In this document: positions 1-10,048 of the stretch, piece after piece
Layout of the letters: each line of letters starts with the position of its first letter
How positions within the stretch are numbered: the first letter of the stretch is position 1
DNA from: Hypsibius dujardini
Lineage: Eukaryota; Tardigrada; Eutardigrada; Parachela; Hypsibiidae
NCBI GenBank assembly: GCA_001579985.1
Contig: LRSR01007717.1
Location: 1 to 25,513, forward strand
Length of the DNA stretch: 25,513 bases
Direction of reading: 5' to 3'
The notes under the pieces: generated by a model
Told to the model about the DNA's origin: nothing
Database searches by the model: none
What the model saw: the letters and a program-made list of their open reading frames with translations, nothing else
Position numbers and translations under genes: made by a program

Positions 1-1
1 A

Positions 2-253
2 AAATTTATTACGAAGGAGGAATGGATGTCGAACTCGCCCGATTTGTCCCCGATGGATTACGGTGTAAACTCAATTTTTAAGAGGCGATGCAATAGGCAC
101 AAGGCGAAGAATATGGCCGAATTGGTAGCGCTCGCAAAACGGGAGTGGAAGAAGTTTGGTTTGGGACACTGCCGAAATAGCCTCAAAGCTTGGCCGAAAC
201 GAGTGAAAAGGATGATTGAGATGTCTGGCTATCAGATAGAAAATACTTTTTGA
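2..253 (+). mobile_element. 3' end of a mariner/Tc1-type transposase gene, cut by the window edge
   Basis: An open frame enters from the left edge and ends at a TGA at 251-253. The peptide contains EWMSNSPDLSPMDYGV, which matches the C-terminal catalytic block of mariner-type transposases (consensus SPDLxPxDY). The Asp of PMDY is the expected third acidic residue of the DD34D triad. The following 55 residues have the usual basic tail (REWKKFG, WPKRVKRMIE). The first two catalytic Asps would lie to the left of the window, so I cannot tell whether the element is intact. The upstream residues (KFITKEEW) are in frame without a stop. No terminal inverted repeat could be defined downstream of the stop. 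Confidence 0.8.
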
Positions 254-838
254 GTAAAAATGTCGTTCCTTCTGGGTGAAATAAATTTTTGAAAAGTTGG
301 GACAATGTAAATGGGGCGTACTGTAAACTGAATTTTTCATCTTGAACTTGGCTGTAAACTGTGCTGAAATCAACGGGCAGAATGGATTTGAATTTCAGCC
401 ATCTTAAATGGTTTAGACAAAGTATAAATGGAACAACATCAAACGTAACTGACATTTAATCCAAAGGAACCGGAAAAATAGCATAAACTTGACAAGGGAT
501 CGGAATGGGAACTTTTTGACTTTATCGGATGTGATTCCAAATTTAGTTTGAAATCGATTTCTGTGCACAGAAATATTTTATAATTTAGGACTAATTTCAT
601 TTATTTTATCCTATGCTTCTTTTTTGTTTTGCTGTTTTTTGTTTAGTTTTATGAAGCATCCCATACTGCTCTCGTTCCATGCCAATCCGTTCTCATTGTT
701 CTGCTGTGTTCTGCCATGCAGTTGGACTTGTTCGATTCTTATGCATCGACGTCAAGCGTATTGGTGTTCTGTTCCGTTGAAATCTGTTCACATTGTTCTG
801 TCATGTTCTGTCATACAGTTGAACTTGTTCCATCTTCT
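254..838. other. Non-coding stretch after the transposase; no gene seen
   Basis: AT-rich sequence with no convincing reading frame on either strand. The first 100 bases are probably the 3' untranslated end of the mariner element. From about 660 to 840 there is a loose repetition of TTGTTCTG/CATGTTCTG with GTTGAACTTGTTC variants, which looks like decayed simple repeat. No TM6-TM7 exon for the neighbouring minus-strand GPCR was found here. Confidence 0.4.
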
Positions 839-2679
839 TTAGTCATCAAATGGATCGGTGTTCTGTTCCGCGGTATTTAATGGCTGTAATATGGCCCTAC
901 CTGGAAGGACTCTTGCCGGCTGCTGAGTGTCTGGGACAGACAGGGGCCGGGCAGGAAGCGGTAATGGTAGTTGCTGCTCCACCGTTTGCACCGAGACTTG
1001 CTGAGTGGTGGTGATCTGCAAAGACGCAGACAGCGAGGCGTCCTGTGGCGGAACGTCTTGCCTCGCTACTGCACGGACTACCGGCCGCCTTAACCTCCGT
1101 CGATGGCGTCGAAAATGCAGCACCGAGACCACGACAAACGACAGCGGAACAATGATATCCGACGGTAGATCTACCAGCAAGTCTAGGTACTGAAGAAACT
1201 CTGCCAACTTTTCGTTAAAACTGTTATTGTAAAAGCACCCATAAAGGGCGACATCGCAACGATACCAGATGGTATCCAGCACTGTCAATGTCCCCATCGC
1301 TGCGTGGTCATAAACCCACATTCCGAAGCAGACCGCGACGGATAGCCGAGCGGAGTTGAATCGACGGTAGGAAACCGGATGTACGATGGCCCATGCCCTG
1401 TTCAAGGCCATGATAGTGTGGGTCTGGATCATCCCCTGAGACATGACAGCCTCAAACGAAGGGAGAACCGGTTTTTAGCACAACTTCAAACTTCCAAAAA
1501 CGCTGTAAAATTAATTTTCTTCTGATAACTGAATTGTAAAAAATAGACCTCCGAAGGAAAACTAACGGTGAAGACTTTTGACAGCAACCCTACCAAACTT
1601 CAATTTTTAATCGGTTGGCATCCATCGAACCTTTTTGGATGTTAGCGGGCTGGGCTGTGTATCACTTCTGGAATTCATTCCTTCAAATTCAAATTCTTTC
1701 AGCAGTTCAGTTCATTTCAATCCAATTCATCAATCCATTCATCAGCTCTGTTCTTTTTCTACATTCTGTTAAGTTTTATTCAGTTGAGTTGAGTTGAGCT
1801 GAGTTCAACTCATGAGTTTATTTATCAATCAGTTCAGTTCGGCTCGATTCAGCTCATTAATTAATTTATCAGATCATTTCAGTTCGATTCAGCCTAGTTT
1901 CCTTTAGTTTTACTCAGTTCAGATCAGTATAGGTTAGTTTAGTTCAGTTCATTTAGGCTCGATTCACTTTAGTTCCGTTCCGTTTTACTCAATTCAAATG
2001 AGAATAGTTCATTTCAGTTTATTTCGTCAATTCATTAGTTCAAATTGTTATTGAACAAAAAAAAACAAAGTGTACTCATTATGATTTTGAGACGAACTAG
2101 AAGGGCCACAGAAAGATTGTAAATTCCATAGTCTCAAGTTGCGATTATAAAAAACTTTTTAAAACATGTTTTGCAATTTCGACAAGGATGAATTGTCTTC
2201 GCTTCAATCGCCGAGGCCGACAAACTGCATGTATCCCGTTTCTGTGCATAGAGTTAACCCATACTGTAACTCCTACCGTTCCTATTCAAAAACTGATAGC
2301 AAGCACCACATAGTGGCTTGACTTTTCGATCCGCGGGACGGGCCCCTACCTGAAAGTAGAGAAAGAGGGTGCATGCGGGGTTGCCCCACGGCCAGGTGAA
2401 GCCGTAAAGCTCCAACAGCATGCCCAAGGGAAATTGAATGGCAGCGACCAAAAAGTTGCTTGTCAGGAGGTTGATGACGTAGATGTTGAAGGCTCGTGTT
2501 CGCAGTGCGCGGTCCGTGAGGATGACCAGGAGGGTGGTGGCGTTACCCACCGTCCCGAGAATGCAGACCGTTAGGTAGAAGATTGGCATGAGCGTCCAGG
2601 TCGGATGGACAATATGATTTTCGCAGGTATCGTTCTTGTTGGGACAGGTCACGTTGCTAATCTCGGAGGAGTTGTTCAT
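839..2679 (-). CDS. Rhodopsin-class GPCR-like protein, two exons, only five helices
   Basis: Exon 1 runs 2679 down to 2350 (110 codons) and exon 2 from 1450 to 839 (203 codons plus stop); both splice sites are phase 0 (CAG|GTAGGG, TTTGAG|GCTGTC). The N-terminus is extracellular-like, with several N-glycosylation sequons (NNSS, NVT, NDT). TM1 carries GNATTLLVIL with the family Asn. TM2 is AFNIYVINLLTSNFLVAA; the usual Asp of TM2 is replaced. TM3 has the conserved Cys (PAC) and joins in frame across the intron to MALNRAWAIVHPV, an altered DRY region. TM4 (FGMW) and TM5 (DIIVPLSFVVVSVLHF) follow. After a very basic stretch (RRHRRRLRR) the protein becomes Gln/Pro-rich and stops at DPFDD, with no TM6, CWxP or NPxxY. 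A donor-like CAG|GTAGGG at 901/900 could lead to a further exon outside the window. Ligand unknown. An in-frame GTG lies upstream at 2706, but 2679 is the first ATG after the in-frame stop. Confidence 0.7.
1690..2045. repeat. Degenerate pentamer repeat (CAGTT/GTTCA) in the GPCR intron
   Basis: About 350 bases are built from loose variants of CAGTTCAGTT, GTTGAGTTGAG, TTCATTTCAG and CTCGATTCAG, so that almost every window contains AGTTC or ATTCA. It fills most of the single GPCR intron (1451-2349). There is no open coding frame of note and no clean inverted ends, so it looks like an old decayed simple or satellite repeat. Confidence 0.7.
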
Positions 2680-2706
2680 GTTGGTGGAGTTGTGTGCTGC
2701 TAGCAC

Positions 2707-3850
2707 AACACAGATACAAAGGAAATATCAGACTAGCAGAATAACGAGAAATCCTATGGAAAAGCGCTTCCTTTTATTGGAGAAAATTCTGTGCTACTCC
2801 AGCCCATCCGATTATTACATGCTGACATTGGTTGAGGGTTCAGTCACCACCTGTCACACTGGGAACGCAATCAAATTGTCAACGTTTCTCCAGCGAACTT
2901 GATTTAGCACAATTGCTGTTTGGGGAGAAGGCCTTGTTCAGTATGGAAACTTGAGGGAATGTCTGTATTGCGGCAGTAGTTAAAACGTCCATACCGGTAT
3001 AGGTAAATTGGAGTCAGAGGCAAGACAACTGGTATAGTTCCTCCTCCTGCTACCGGACTACATTCCTTATGGAAATAATCGATTACTTATTTAAATCTGA
3101 CTCGTTGTTAATAAAACACTTTGAATTGGTATCCGAATCATTCCAGATAGTTATAATAGTAATTATTTCTTGTAATAACGCCTGATCAAACCTAAATTAT
3201 TATCAAGACCTGCAGTTTGTTTAGTAAAACCATTTTTTTGCTATTATGCACTAGTATGCTGGGGCAATTCCATGACAAATAGCTTTTAATATGGGGTGAA
3301 TTTTCTGAAAGTAATGGGTAAATAATTGTTTTCCTCAAAAACAGTTTGAGATGCCCATTTGTCATCATTTTTATCAGACTAAATTTGCGACCCGCCGGTT
3401 TTTGCTGAAATTCCCAAATCCCGTTCCGACGCTGTTTTTTCAGAAAATGTCCTTGTGCAGTACACTTTACTTTTTTTGTTCATGATTTTTCTTTTTTTTT
3501 CTCGCGGAGACCGACATCTTTCAAAAATTACATTCCGAAAAAAGGGGTAGGGTTAGAGGAAAATAGGTTGGTCAAGATCTAACGTGAATCTGTACTAATT
3601 GATCTCCCTTAAGTGCTACTAGGTGACCTGATAATTGTCCGATGACTCATAAAACAGTTCGTCTGCAACTAATACGACCTTCTTGACAGTGAGGCTCCTC
3701 CAAGATCTTCAGGCGAGCCTGTGGAAAGCCTTGCCCGTTGTTTGAGAGGTCTCTTCTGACACTCATAAAACCACAAAGCAGAATACGTTTTTACTCAATG
3801 AACGTCCCCATCGGAGGGTCTGTCACTGTTGTCGGTCAACGCTAATCTTG
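2707..3850. other. Intergenic region, nothing recognised
   Basis: AT-rich, with scattered short open frames only. It holds poly-T runs near 3226-3240 and 3480-3500. It would contain the promoter of the minus-strand GPCR just upstream of 2706, but no TATA box or other element stood out. Confidence 0.4.
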
Positions 3851-3874
3851 CTAATGGTAGGGCGACAAGCTTAC

Positions 3875-4202
3875 CGGTATGATGTTCCCACTTCCAAGAT
3901 AATCCTTTGACCTTGGGTTTCCAATCACCGGTTTAGAAATAAGAACCAGGACTTTCACTCCTACTTGACTGACAGGAGGATAAAATGCATCTCTTCTGAA
4001 GACTTTTCCGGAATAGAGGATCTGCTTTAATCTCTCGCAAAGCGAGCGCCGTTGGCTTCTTTGTTTCACCGACAATATTTTATTATGCCAGGGTACAACT
4101 ACTATACATTTTCTATAGTATCCTAGAAGATGGTCATTCGTTCTCAGAGGTCCCCCGCAACTATTCCTTCTTTCTCCGCGCAACTGACCACAACCATCGA
4201 TT
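3875..4202 (-). CDS. Possible isolated exon, family not recognised
   Basis: On the minus strand an open frame is bounded by a good acceptor (TTTGTTTGTACAG then AATCG, exon from 4202) and a good donor (ATACCG|GTAAGC, exon end 3875). It would encode about 109 residues that are Lys/Arg-rich and contain LGYYRKCIVVVPW and SQVGVKVLVLISKP. I do not recognise a family; a loose likeness to part of a phospholipase C X-domain crossed my mind but is too weak to call. No partner exons were found on either side, so it could be a relic or a chance open frame. It lies downstream of RUNDC1 on the same strand, beyond that gene's poly(A) signal. Confidence 0.2.
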
Positions 4203-4486
4203 CTGTACAAACAAACAAAAACGTCTTATCAAAAATCTTATATATTTGTCGCTGGAGTTGGTAGTTTTCATGGATGCAGTAATTAGTAAATTATTTCCAT
4301 TCCTAAGGAAATGATTGCTTTGAGCATTTAAAAGTGTACCTTTAGTTGGTATTTTAACATTTTAGTTTGCCTGTGTTGTGGGATCCAGAAGAAGCTTGTA
4401 GGAGTCTCACATATCCAGGCTATGTCAGGTATCATATATCATATACACCTTTCACATCCGCTACTGACTGACGGTGTAACTGTTTT

Positions 4487-4492
4487 TTTATT
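4487..4492 (-). terminator. Poly(A) signal AATAAA for RUNDC1
   Basis: The plus strand reads TTTATT, giving AATAAA on the minus strand about 104 bases after the RUNDC1 stop codon at 4596-4598. This implies a short 3' untranslated region. Confidence 0.6.
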
Positions 4493-4595
4493 CAAGAAAA
4501 GAACAAAATCACATAAGTTAGCCAACATTCGTTTAGACACCGGGTTCATCCCAACTGGAAACGAACATGCAAAATATTAACAATGAGAATCGCTC

Positions 4596-5223
4596 TCAGA
4601 ATGCTTCATTGAGGTTAGAAAAGGGGCGAACTGCCAAATCAGCGGGAAGGGCAAAGGGGAATGCGCTGAGGGAGTCGAGTGAACGGCAAGCGTCTTCGAA
4701 ATCTGCAGACAATTACAAACAAAAACTACCGAACTGAATGAATTAAAAGACAAAGCTATTTTGTCTTTTCGCATTAAGATGACTTACGGGTCTTGGCCGC
4801 GTAGCTCCACGGCATGTAATACTCATCAATCACCGGTTTTGTGCAGTAGATGAGGCGCAGCCACATCGAGAGACTCTTCTGGCTGCAAGGCAAACAAAGA
4901 GGCGTTAAAGCCAAGCTAGGGAGACCCCGGCTGCTAATTGGATGTGCTTACTTTAAACCGGCACAGACGAATGCTTTCAAGTGCGTCATGGGACTCCGCT
5001 TGAACTTGTCGTGAGAATCGATAATCTCACCGATTGTACTTAGCAGTGTCTGCTGCGGGGTGATGGCAGTCTCACCCACACTCGACAGTTGAAAACTCTC
5101 CGACAGCTTCTTCGTGGCTGAACGATTGAATTGATTCCCATTCTGCAAAAATCCAACTGAAGACTTACACTGTATGGTTTGCCTGCCTATCTGTCTGTTT
5201 GTCTGCATGTATGCATAAATGCA

Positions 5224-5257
<34 letters not shown>

Positions 5258-8200
5258 CCTACCTGCCTGTATGTCTGTATGTCTGTCAATCAGTCTGTTT
5301 GTGTTTTGCCTGGCATGCGTGTTTGCAAATTGCCGAATCTGCCAAATAGTGTGTCCCCGTTTGTTTAACTAAGAGTTTGTTACCCATGGCCATACCTTGT
5401 AGGCGTAGTATTTCAATAGGAACTCCCAAGGGTGCAGCTCTTTGGGTTCCTCAAGCCGACGGGAAGTGCACATCATCCGGGGGACCAAACTAGTCTCGCT
5501 GCTTAGCTGGAAAAATATGTCAGACGGCTCAGCATCCGTGTAGACCGATAAAACAAAAGAAAAATGCAACATGAAGCGCAATGCATGTCAACAAGCAAGC
5601 AAAAAAAACATCAAAATCAGGCAAGCAAAGCAAACGATTCAACCAAAAAGCAAATAATGCCATAAGACGTTTAAAAGGAGCTTACATGGATTAGCCCGTG
5701 CTTCATCACGTTCGCAATTGCATTCGCCAAATCCTTTCGAACCAGCTTGGTCAAATTGTCTTCACTCACAGCCACGAGATCCTGTCAAAGGTGATAAACG
5801 ATCAGAAACAGACAGATTGAAAGACCAGAAAAAAAATATACACACGATGGATAATAAATAGGTGAGCCTGCAGGTAGACACTTGGGCAAGCAAATAGACA
5901 GAAAATTATAGACATAAAGACAGACAGCCAGACAAATAATCCGACAGAAAGAGACAGATAGGCAGATACTTAGAAAACAGACATACAACGCGAAAGACAT
6001 CCATCTAGACAGACAGACAGACAGAGATAGGCAGGCAGGCAAGCAGACAGACATACCGACCGACAGACAGACGGATGGTCCAACTGGCAACTGTAGTGGC
6101 ACATGAAAGGAGGCCAGGACAGCCACATGTAGCGTACTTGATAAGATGGATGTCTCCATCGATGACGTGACCGTCCAACTTGGTGAGTACGAGCTGCATC
6201 GGCGACCCGGGAAATGGAAATTTCCAAGGCTGCCCGCACATCTCTAAACCAAATCGGAAACTGTCAATACTGTCACAAGTATGGTCCCAAAGTGAAGTTT
6301 GACAATTCTGACCCCCAGTGATTGCCCTTGATGGTGCTCTTCATTTGATTCTTGTGGAACCGTTGATCTCCAACACAGGCCCAATTCATGAATGCAAAGA
6401 CCTGAAGGACGTTGTAAGTCCTGTGGATCAGACTAGTCACATAACCGCTTCCCAGATGTCGACTGGATACACTGCGAGGATCAACTGGTTCCTTCGACCC
6501 TCCAACGGACTTTGAGGGTGGAGTCAACGGTGTGGTCTTATCCGGTACTGCGCTGGCTTTAGTTGCACCAGGTTCTATTAGACAAGGGAAGAGGACCTCA
6601 GCGTATATCTGCCTGCATGTCTGTCTGTCTGTCTGTCTGTCGGTCGGTTTGTTTGTTTGTCTGTATATGAAGTCTGGCTGACCGTCTGACTGAAAGCAAC
6701 CTACGATTGAGATGTCCAATGTAGCGCTCCATGTCATCCAGCAGTGTCTGCATGTTGGACACTGTCCGTTCTTGTGCCAGTTCCTTTCGACGATAAGGTG
6801 AGATAATCTAGAGCAGATCGAAAACTCTAGTTATTCACTGCAAATACCTTTGCTAACGGGCACAGGTTCTTTGTACCGCTTCGATGGCTTCGTCAATCTT
6901 GACACGGAGTTCTTCCGGAGGGAGACGCTCGTAGCCGTCCACGCTTAGTTTTACACGTTCTCGTAAAGTGTCCAGGATTAGTTTCTGCCGCTCCAATACT
7001 GCCAAGGAAGGCGGCTCAGCTTCGCCACTCTAAAATTCCGCACACAGAGACATTCAAAAAGCAAACTTGATGCAGTTGGAAAAAGTGATATTTAGAAATA
7101 CAAAAAAAAGACAAACTGACGTCGTAAGCCCATTGTTCTACGTCCGTCAACTGCTTCTGTAATCGTTGTATGAGCTCTTTCGTCTCCACCACTTGCTTCT
7201 GATGATTCTCCTCATGATTCACCTCATCCTGCAGAACACCCACCAACATCATACTAACACATTTACAGAAGACGGCCAGGCAGGCAGGCCGATAGTCACA
7301 CAGAAGCACAAATATATTACTCAGACAAACAGACAGACAGACAAACAGAGAAAAGACACTATCTTCTTACCGGTAGAAGATCTGCCTTGGCTTTCGGCAC
7401 TACGCCGCGAACATCCGGACATCCTTCGAATGCAAACAATTCCAGATCCTTGATTAACTTCTGCGAAATGAAATGAAGTCAGTTTTACGCTCCCGTTAAA
7501 GACATTAGTCAAGCTGTGAGTGAGGATCAACGCACTTCCTTCGTTTCAATGTCGTCTGCAGCGCTGATCTGCTTCAGTCGGAATTGCACTTGAGCAAAAT
7601 GGGTCGTCAGAGAGATGAGGGAAGCGTTGAGCATATCCTGCTCCTGCTCCATTTCCAACAGTCGTTCTGAGTCCCCGTACACTCCCTCGTCCCTGTAAAA
7701 AAACACAAATGAAAAACGATAAAAAGCTATTCATCCATCCACTCTAATGTTCAACCGAACAAGACGAACATTTCGTTTAAATTAATAATCTTTTTTGGTG
7801 TACGGGGTTGGAAAGAGATCAATTCATGGATAGACGGTTGAAACGTGAAAGCCATGGTCTTCAATGGATTGACTGATTGACCGTACAAATTGGGAATGTT
7901 CAGTCTCACGCAAACATCTCTAGGGTTGATTGAATGATTAAGCCGCAAAAATGAGCCATTTTGAAAATTTAAACTTTTCTCCTTCCCCATAGAGATGGCT
8001 GATTGTAGGACCACCATAAGACAGGGCAGACCTGGCTTCATCGGAAACGTCGACCAGCGACTCGTCAATGCTTTGCTGTCGGAAGGAATCCGTGTCATAT
8101 GAGGACTTCCTGGAGTGGAGCTGTGCAATGGTTGTTTCCTGGTCGACGCACGGCGGCGGCCACTGGTCGCTTGATTCCTCTCTCACCGGGGCGATTTGAT

Positions 8201-8264
8201 TAAAATCAAACGCGGAAAAGGTGGCCCACTGCACAAGATCGTCAGGAGGGGCTTCTTCCATCAT
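4596..8264 (-). CDS. RUNDC1: RUN domain-containing protein 1 orthologue, complete, 13 exons
   Basis: Exons on the minus strand: 8264-8032, 7692-7536, 7460-7371, 7228-7121, 7029-6877, 6807-6705, 6574-6313, 6243-6138, 5781-5686, 5506-5396, 5142-4952, 4882-4788 and 4702-4596. They sum to 1812 bases (603 residues plus stop), with GT-AG ends and matching phases throughout; vertebrate RUNDC1 is about 613 residues. Family landmarks in order: LTTHFAQVQFRLKQ (coiled-coil start, about residue 105), DLELFAFEGCPDV, QLTDVEQWAYD, LAVLERQKLILDTLRE, YNVLQVFAF, then the C-terminal RUN domain (about 400-603) with HPWEFLLKYYAYK, RSATKKLSESFQL, MPWSYAAKT and LPADLAVR before the terminal NEAF. The family is a cytoplasmic coiled-coil/RUN protein, reported in mammals as a p53-pathway modulator; biochemical role unclear. 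The weakest part is exon 8, whose C-terminal half is poorly conserved in the chosen frame. Four introns carry CTGT/ACAG arrays. It is divergent with the gene at 8806. Confidence 0.93.
5182..5290. repeat. (CTGT)n tetranucleotide array in RUNDC1 intron 10
   Basis: CTGT units, nearly perfect from about 5225 to 5258 and decayed on both sides with TGTATG variants. In the RUNDC1 transcript this reads (ACAG)n, so each unit ends in AG. Confidence 0.85.
5865..6075. repeat. (CAGA)n tetranucleotide array in RUNDC1 intron 8
   Basis: Decayed GACA/CAGA units with a clean core around 6007-6027 and a GGCA-variant stretch after it. It reads CTGT in the RUNDC1 transcript, the opposite orientation to the intron 10 array. 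Confidence 0.8.
6608..6665. repeat. (CTGT)n tetranucleotide array in RUNDC1 intron 6
   Basis: TGTCTGTCTG units followed by GGTTTGTTTG variants; it occupies much of the 130-bp intron between exons 6 and 7. Confidence 0.85.
7262..7350. repeat. (ACAG)n/(CAGG)n array in RUNDC1 intron 3
   Basis: Short runs of CAGGCAGG and ACAGACAG (clean core 7325-7347) within the 142-bp intron between exons 3 and 4. Confidence 0.75.
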
Positions 8265-8805
8265 TTTGATGGAGGAACGGGGGATGGATGGAAGGGAAAG
8301 AAAAGGAGAGGGATAATACGGGGACAGCTGTTGACTGTGTGGAGAATAGAAAAGGGACTTGTTTTGTTCCGTGCGTCACGCGTGATGAGTCACTTTTCTA
8401 AATACGCAACTGCAACGGCTATTGCTGAGAATAAAAATGGTATGAGAAGGGGACGTTTGGGTTTAAAAATTGGCAGGCTTTACTCCTTTGGCTTCTCAAA
8501 TAAAAACTAAGAAAAAAAAACATGAACAGCTGGAACATGAATGTGGAATGGAATACAAGAGCTTGCAAGGAAGTGCGCAATGACGTCAACCGGAAGAAGG
8601 TGTGGCCGGATTAAATAGAAGCAAATAACAGGCGGCGCTGCTGCTAAAGGAATGGATTGTTCTGCTCTGTTCGCCACGAGGGCATTTTAATGGCATGCCA
8701 TCTGGGGGAAATTGGCGATCAAAAATATTTGTTTAGATTTTTTTACGTGTTATCTGCCATTTAAAATAAAAATAACCCTCCACAGTTCCACCACGTCATT
8801 CTGAC
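8265..8805. promoter_or_regulatory. Shared divergent promoter of RUNDC1 and the 8806 gene, with CRE and ETS-like site
   Basis: The 541 bases lie between two start codons pointing away from each other. A perfect CRE palindrome TGACGTCA is at 8581-8588, directly followed by ACCGGAAG (8589-8596), the core of ETS/GABPA sites. Paired CRE and ETS sites near the middle of a short divergent region are a known feature of TATA-less bidirectional housekeeping promoters. No TATA box was seen at a sensible distance on either side. No coding frame is supported within it. Confidence 0.55.
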
Positions 8806-9707
8806 ATGTATCCAAATAATAAGTTGGAGGATTTTAAGAAGGAAAGCGGAGACCCGGTGGATATATTAGTGGAGCTTCCCCTCCAGCCGCTGCAGCCTCA
8901 AATGCGGTAAGAGAAGCACCACAGACTCACCAACAAACACAAATAAATTCTCAAATTGCCAGGTTTAGCAACATGCGCCTCATTGCTTATTTGTACATTT
9001 TTTCAGTGAATATATCGATTGCCTTAGTCATGCGCTGTACAAGCACAGTGAATTAAGTACGTGAAGATTATATAAAGCCACTCAATCAACCAATAGAAAT
9101 CGTCTTGTTTGAATGGGTTTGATCGGTGCAATCGATCAATCAACGGATCACCCTCTGCTATTCTTTCACTGAAACAATTAATTCTTCAATCAACCGATGA
9201 GATGAACCATTATTATTGTCATTCATTACTGTACTGCCGCGTTAGCTTCGCGCAATAAACACAGCATTTTCAGTATATACTGCCCGGGCAACAACACACG
9301 GAGTGGGGGAAAATCGCCCGGGGCGGTGCTACAGGTGCGCGAAGCTAACGCGGCATTAGAGTACTACATTTCTTCAATAGTACAATCAATTGATGTGTCT
9401 AGCTCACCTCCTACTTTGTCAAGTTTCCGCTCGTTTTATCTTATTTATTTCTATTCTTTATGTATATATTTTATATTTATATTACTAGTGCCCACCATTG
9501 TTTAGATTTCCGCTCTTTCTGTTTTGCAGGCTAGTCTCGCCACCGCCTCCTAGTCCTCCTCGTCCTCATCTGCCACCTCCTGCTCCATCGCTTGATACGT
9601 CGTCTGCATCACCACAGCCAGTTAAATCCTTCCCCTCGTTTGCCAACCTATTTCGTCCCCGGCTGCGACGAATGGCACAGTCGACAGGAGAACCGGCAGC
9701 CGAATGA
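8806..9707 (+). CDS. Small proline-rich protein of unknown function, three exons, 110 residues
   Basis: Exon 1 8806-8906 begins at ATG and ends CG|GTAAGAG. Exon 2 9007-9060 follows a good acceptor (TACATTTTTTCAG) and ends AC|GTGAAG. Exon 3 9530-9707 follows TTTTGCAG and ends in TGA. Phases agree (2 then 2). The protein starts MYPNNKLEDFKKESG, has a short helical-looking exon 2 (EYIDCLSHALYKH), then a Pro-rich stretch (SPPPPSPPRP) and a basic segment FRPRLRRMAQ. There is no signal peptide or membrane segment; a cytosolic or nuclear adaptor-like protein is possible, but I recognise no family. It is divergently paired with RUNDC1. No AATAAA was seen shortly after the stop, so it may continue by alternative splicing into the coding-like sequence at 10.05 kb. 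Confidence 0.55.
9234..9356. mobile_element. Short MITE with 20-bp perfect terminal inverted repeats and TA flanks
   Basis: TGCCGCGTTAGCTTCGCGCA at 9235-9254 is repeated inverted at 9336-9355. TA dinucleotides flank the element at 9232-9233 and 9357-9358, fitting a TA target duplication. It lies in intron 2 of the 8806 gene. The termini resemble those of the element at 18180-18324 (both contain TAGCTTCGCGCA), so the two belong to one family. Confidence 0.75.
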
Positions 9708-9782
9708 GGCCAACTTGTAGTCTTCCCGTCCGTTGCGACGGATAGAGCCCGTCAAGTGCGCTGCAAAATATTCTGCAATCGG

Positions 9783-9957
9783 TCTGTATGTCTGTATTTG
9801 TGTCTGTCTGTTTGTCCGTTTCTCTATCTGTCTCTCAGTCTGTGTGGCTATGTGTCTGCGTGTCTTTCTATTTGTCTATCTGTCTATCTGTCTGTCGGTC
9901 TGTCTGTGTCTATCTGTATGAGCCTACCTTCGTGTCTTCGTCTGTCTGCCTGTCTGT
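9783..9957 (+). repeat. (TGTC)n tetranucleotide array
   Basis: A long decayed TGTC/TATC tract just downstream of the 8806 gene stop. Open frames through it (Cys/Leu/Ser/Val repeats) are a by-product of the repeat and not coding evidence. Confidence 0.85.
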
Positions 9958-10048
9958 ACACTATATCATTACCTATGTGCTCTTCTACATGTTTTTATAC
10001 CTTCAGCTGTAATGTTTTCTTTCTTTCGATTTTGTAGTTTGATGGGAG

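Noticed and set aside
183-455. Minus-strand open frame of about 90 residues overlapping the transposase end
   Set aside because: It is the antisense of the mariner coding and 3' sequence and has no family features.
624-842. Cys/Phe-rich plus-strand frame resembling membrane helices
   Set aside because: It arises from TTGTTCTG-type repeated sequence and has no splice context; it does not provide the missing GPCR helices.
5182-6080. Short regular repeats considered as a CRISPR array
   Set aside because: They are tetranucleotide microsatellites without unique spacers, in introns of an animal gene.
5785-6241. Long minus-strand Cys/Leu/Ser-rich frames
   Set aside because: They run through the CAGA array in RUNDC1 intron 8; only 6138-6243 is used as an exon.
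9733-10037. Cys/Leu/Val/Ser-repeat frames on the plus strand
   Set aside because: They are translations of the TGTC array, open in several frames at once.
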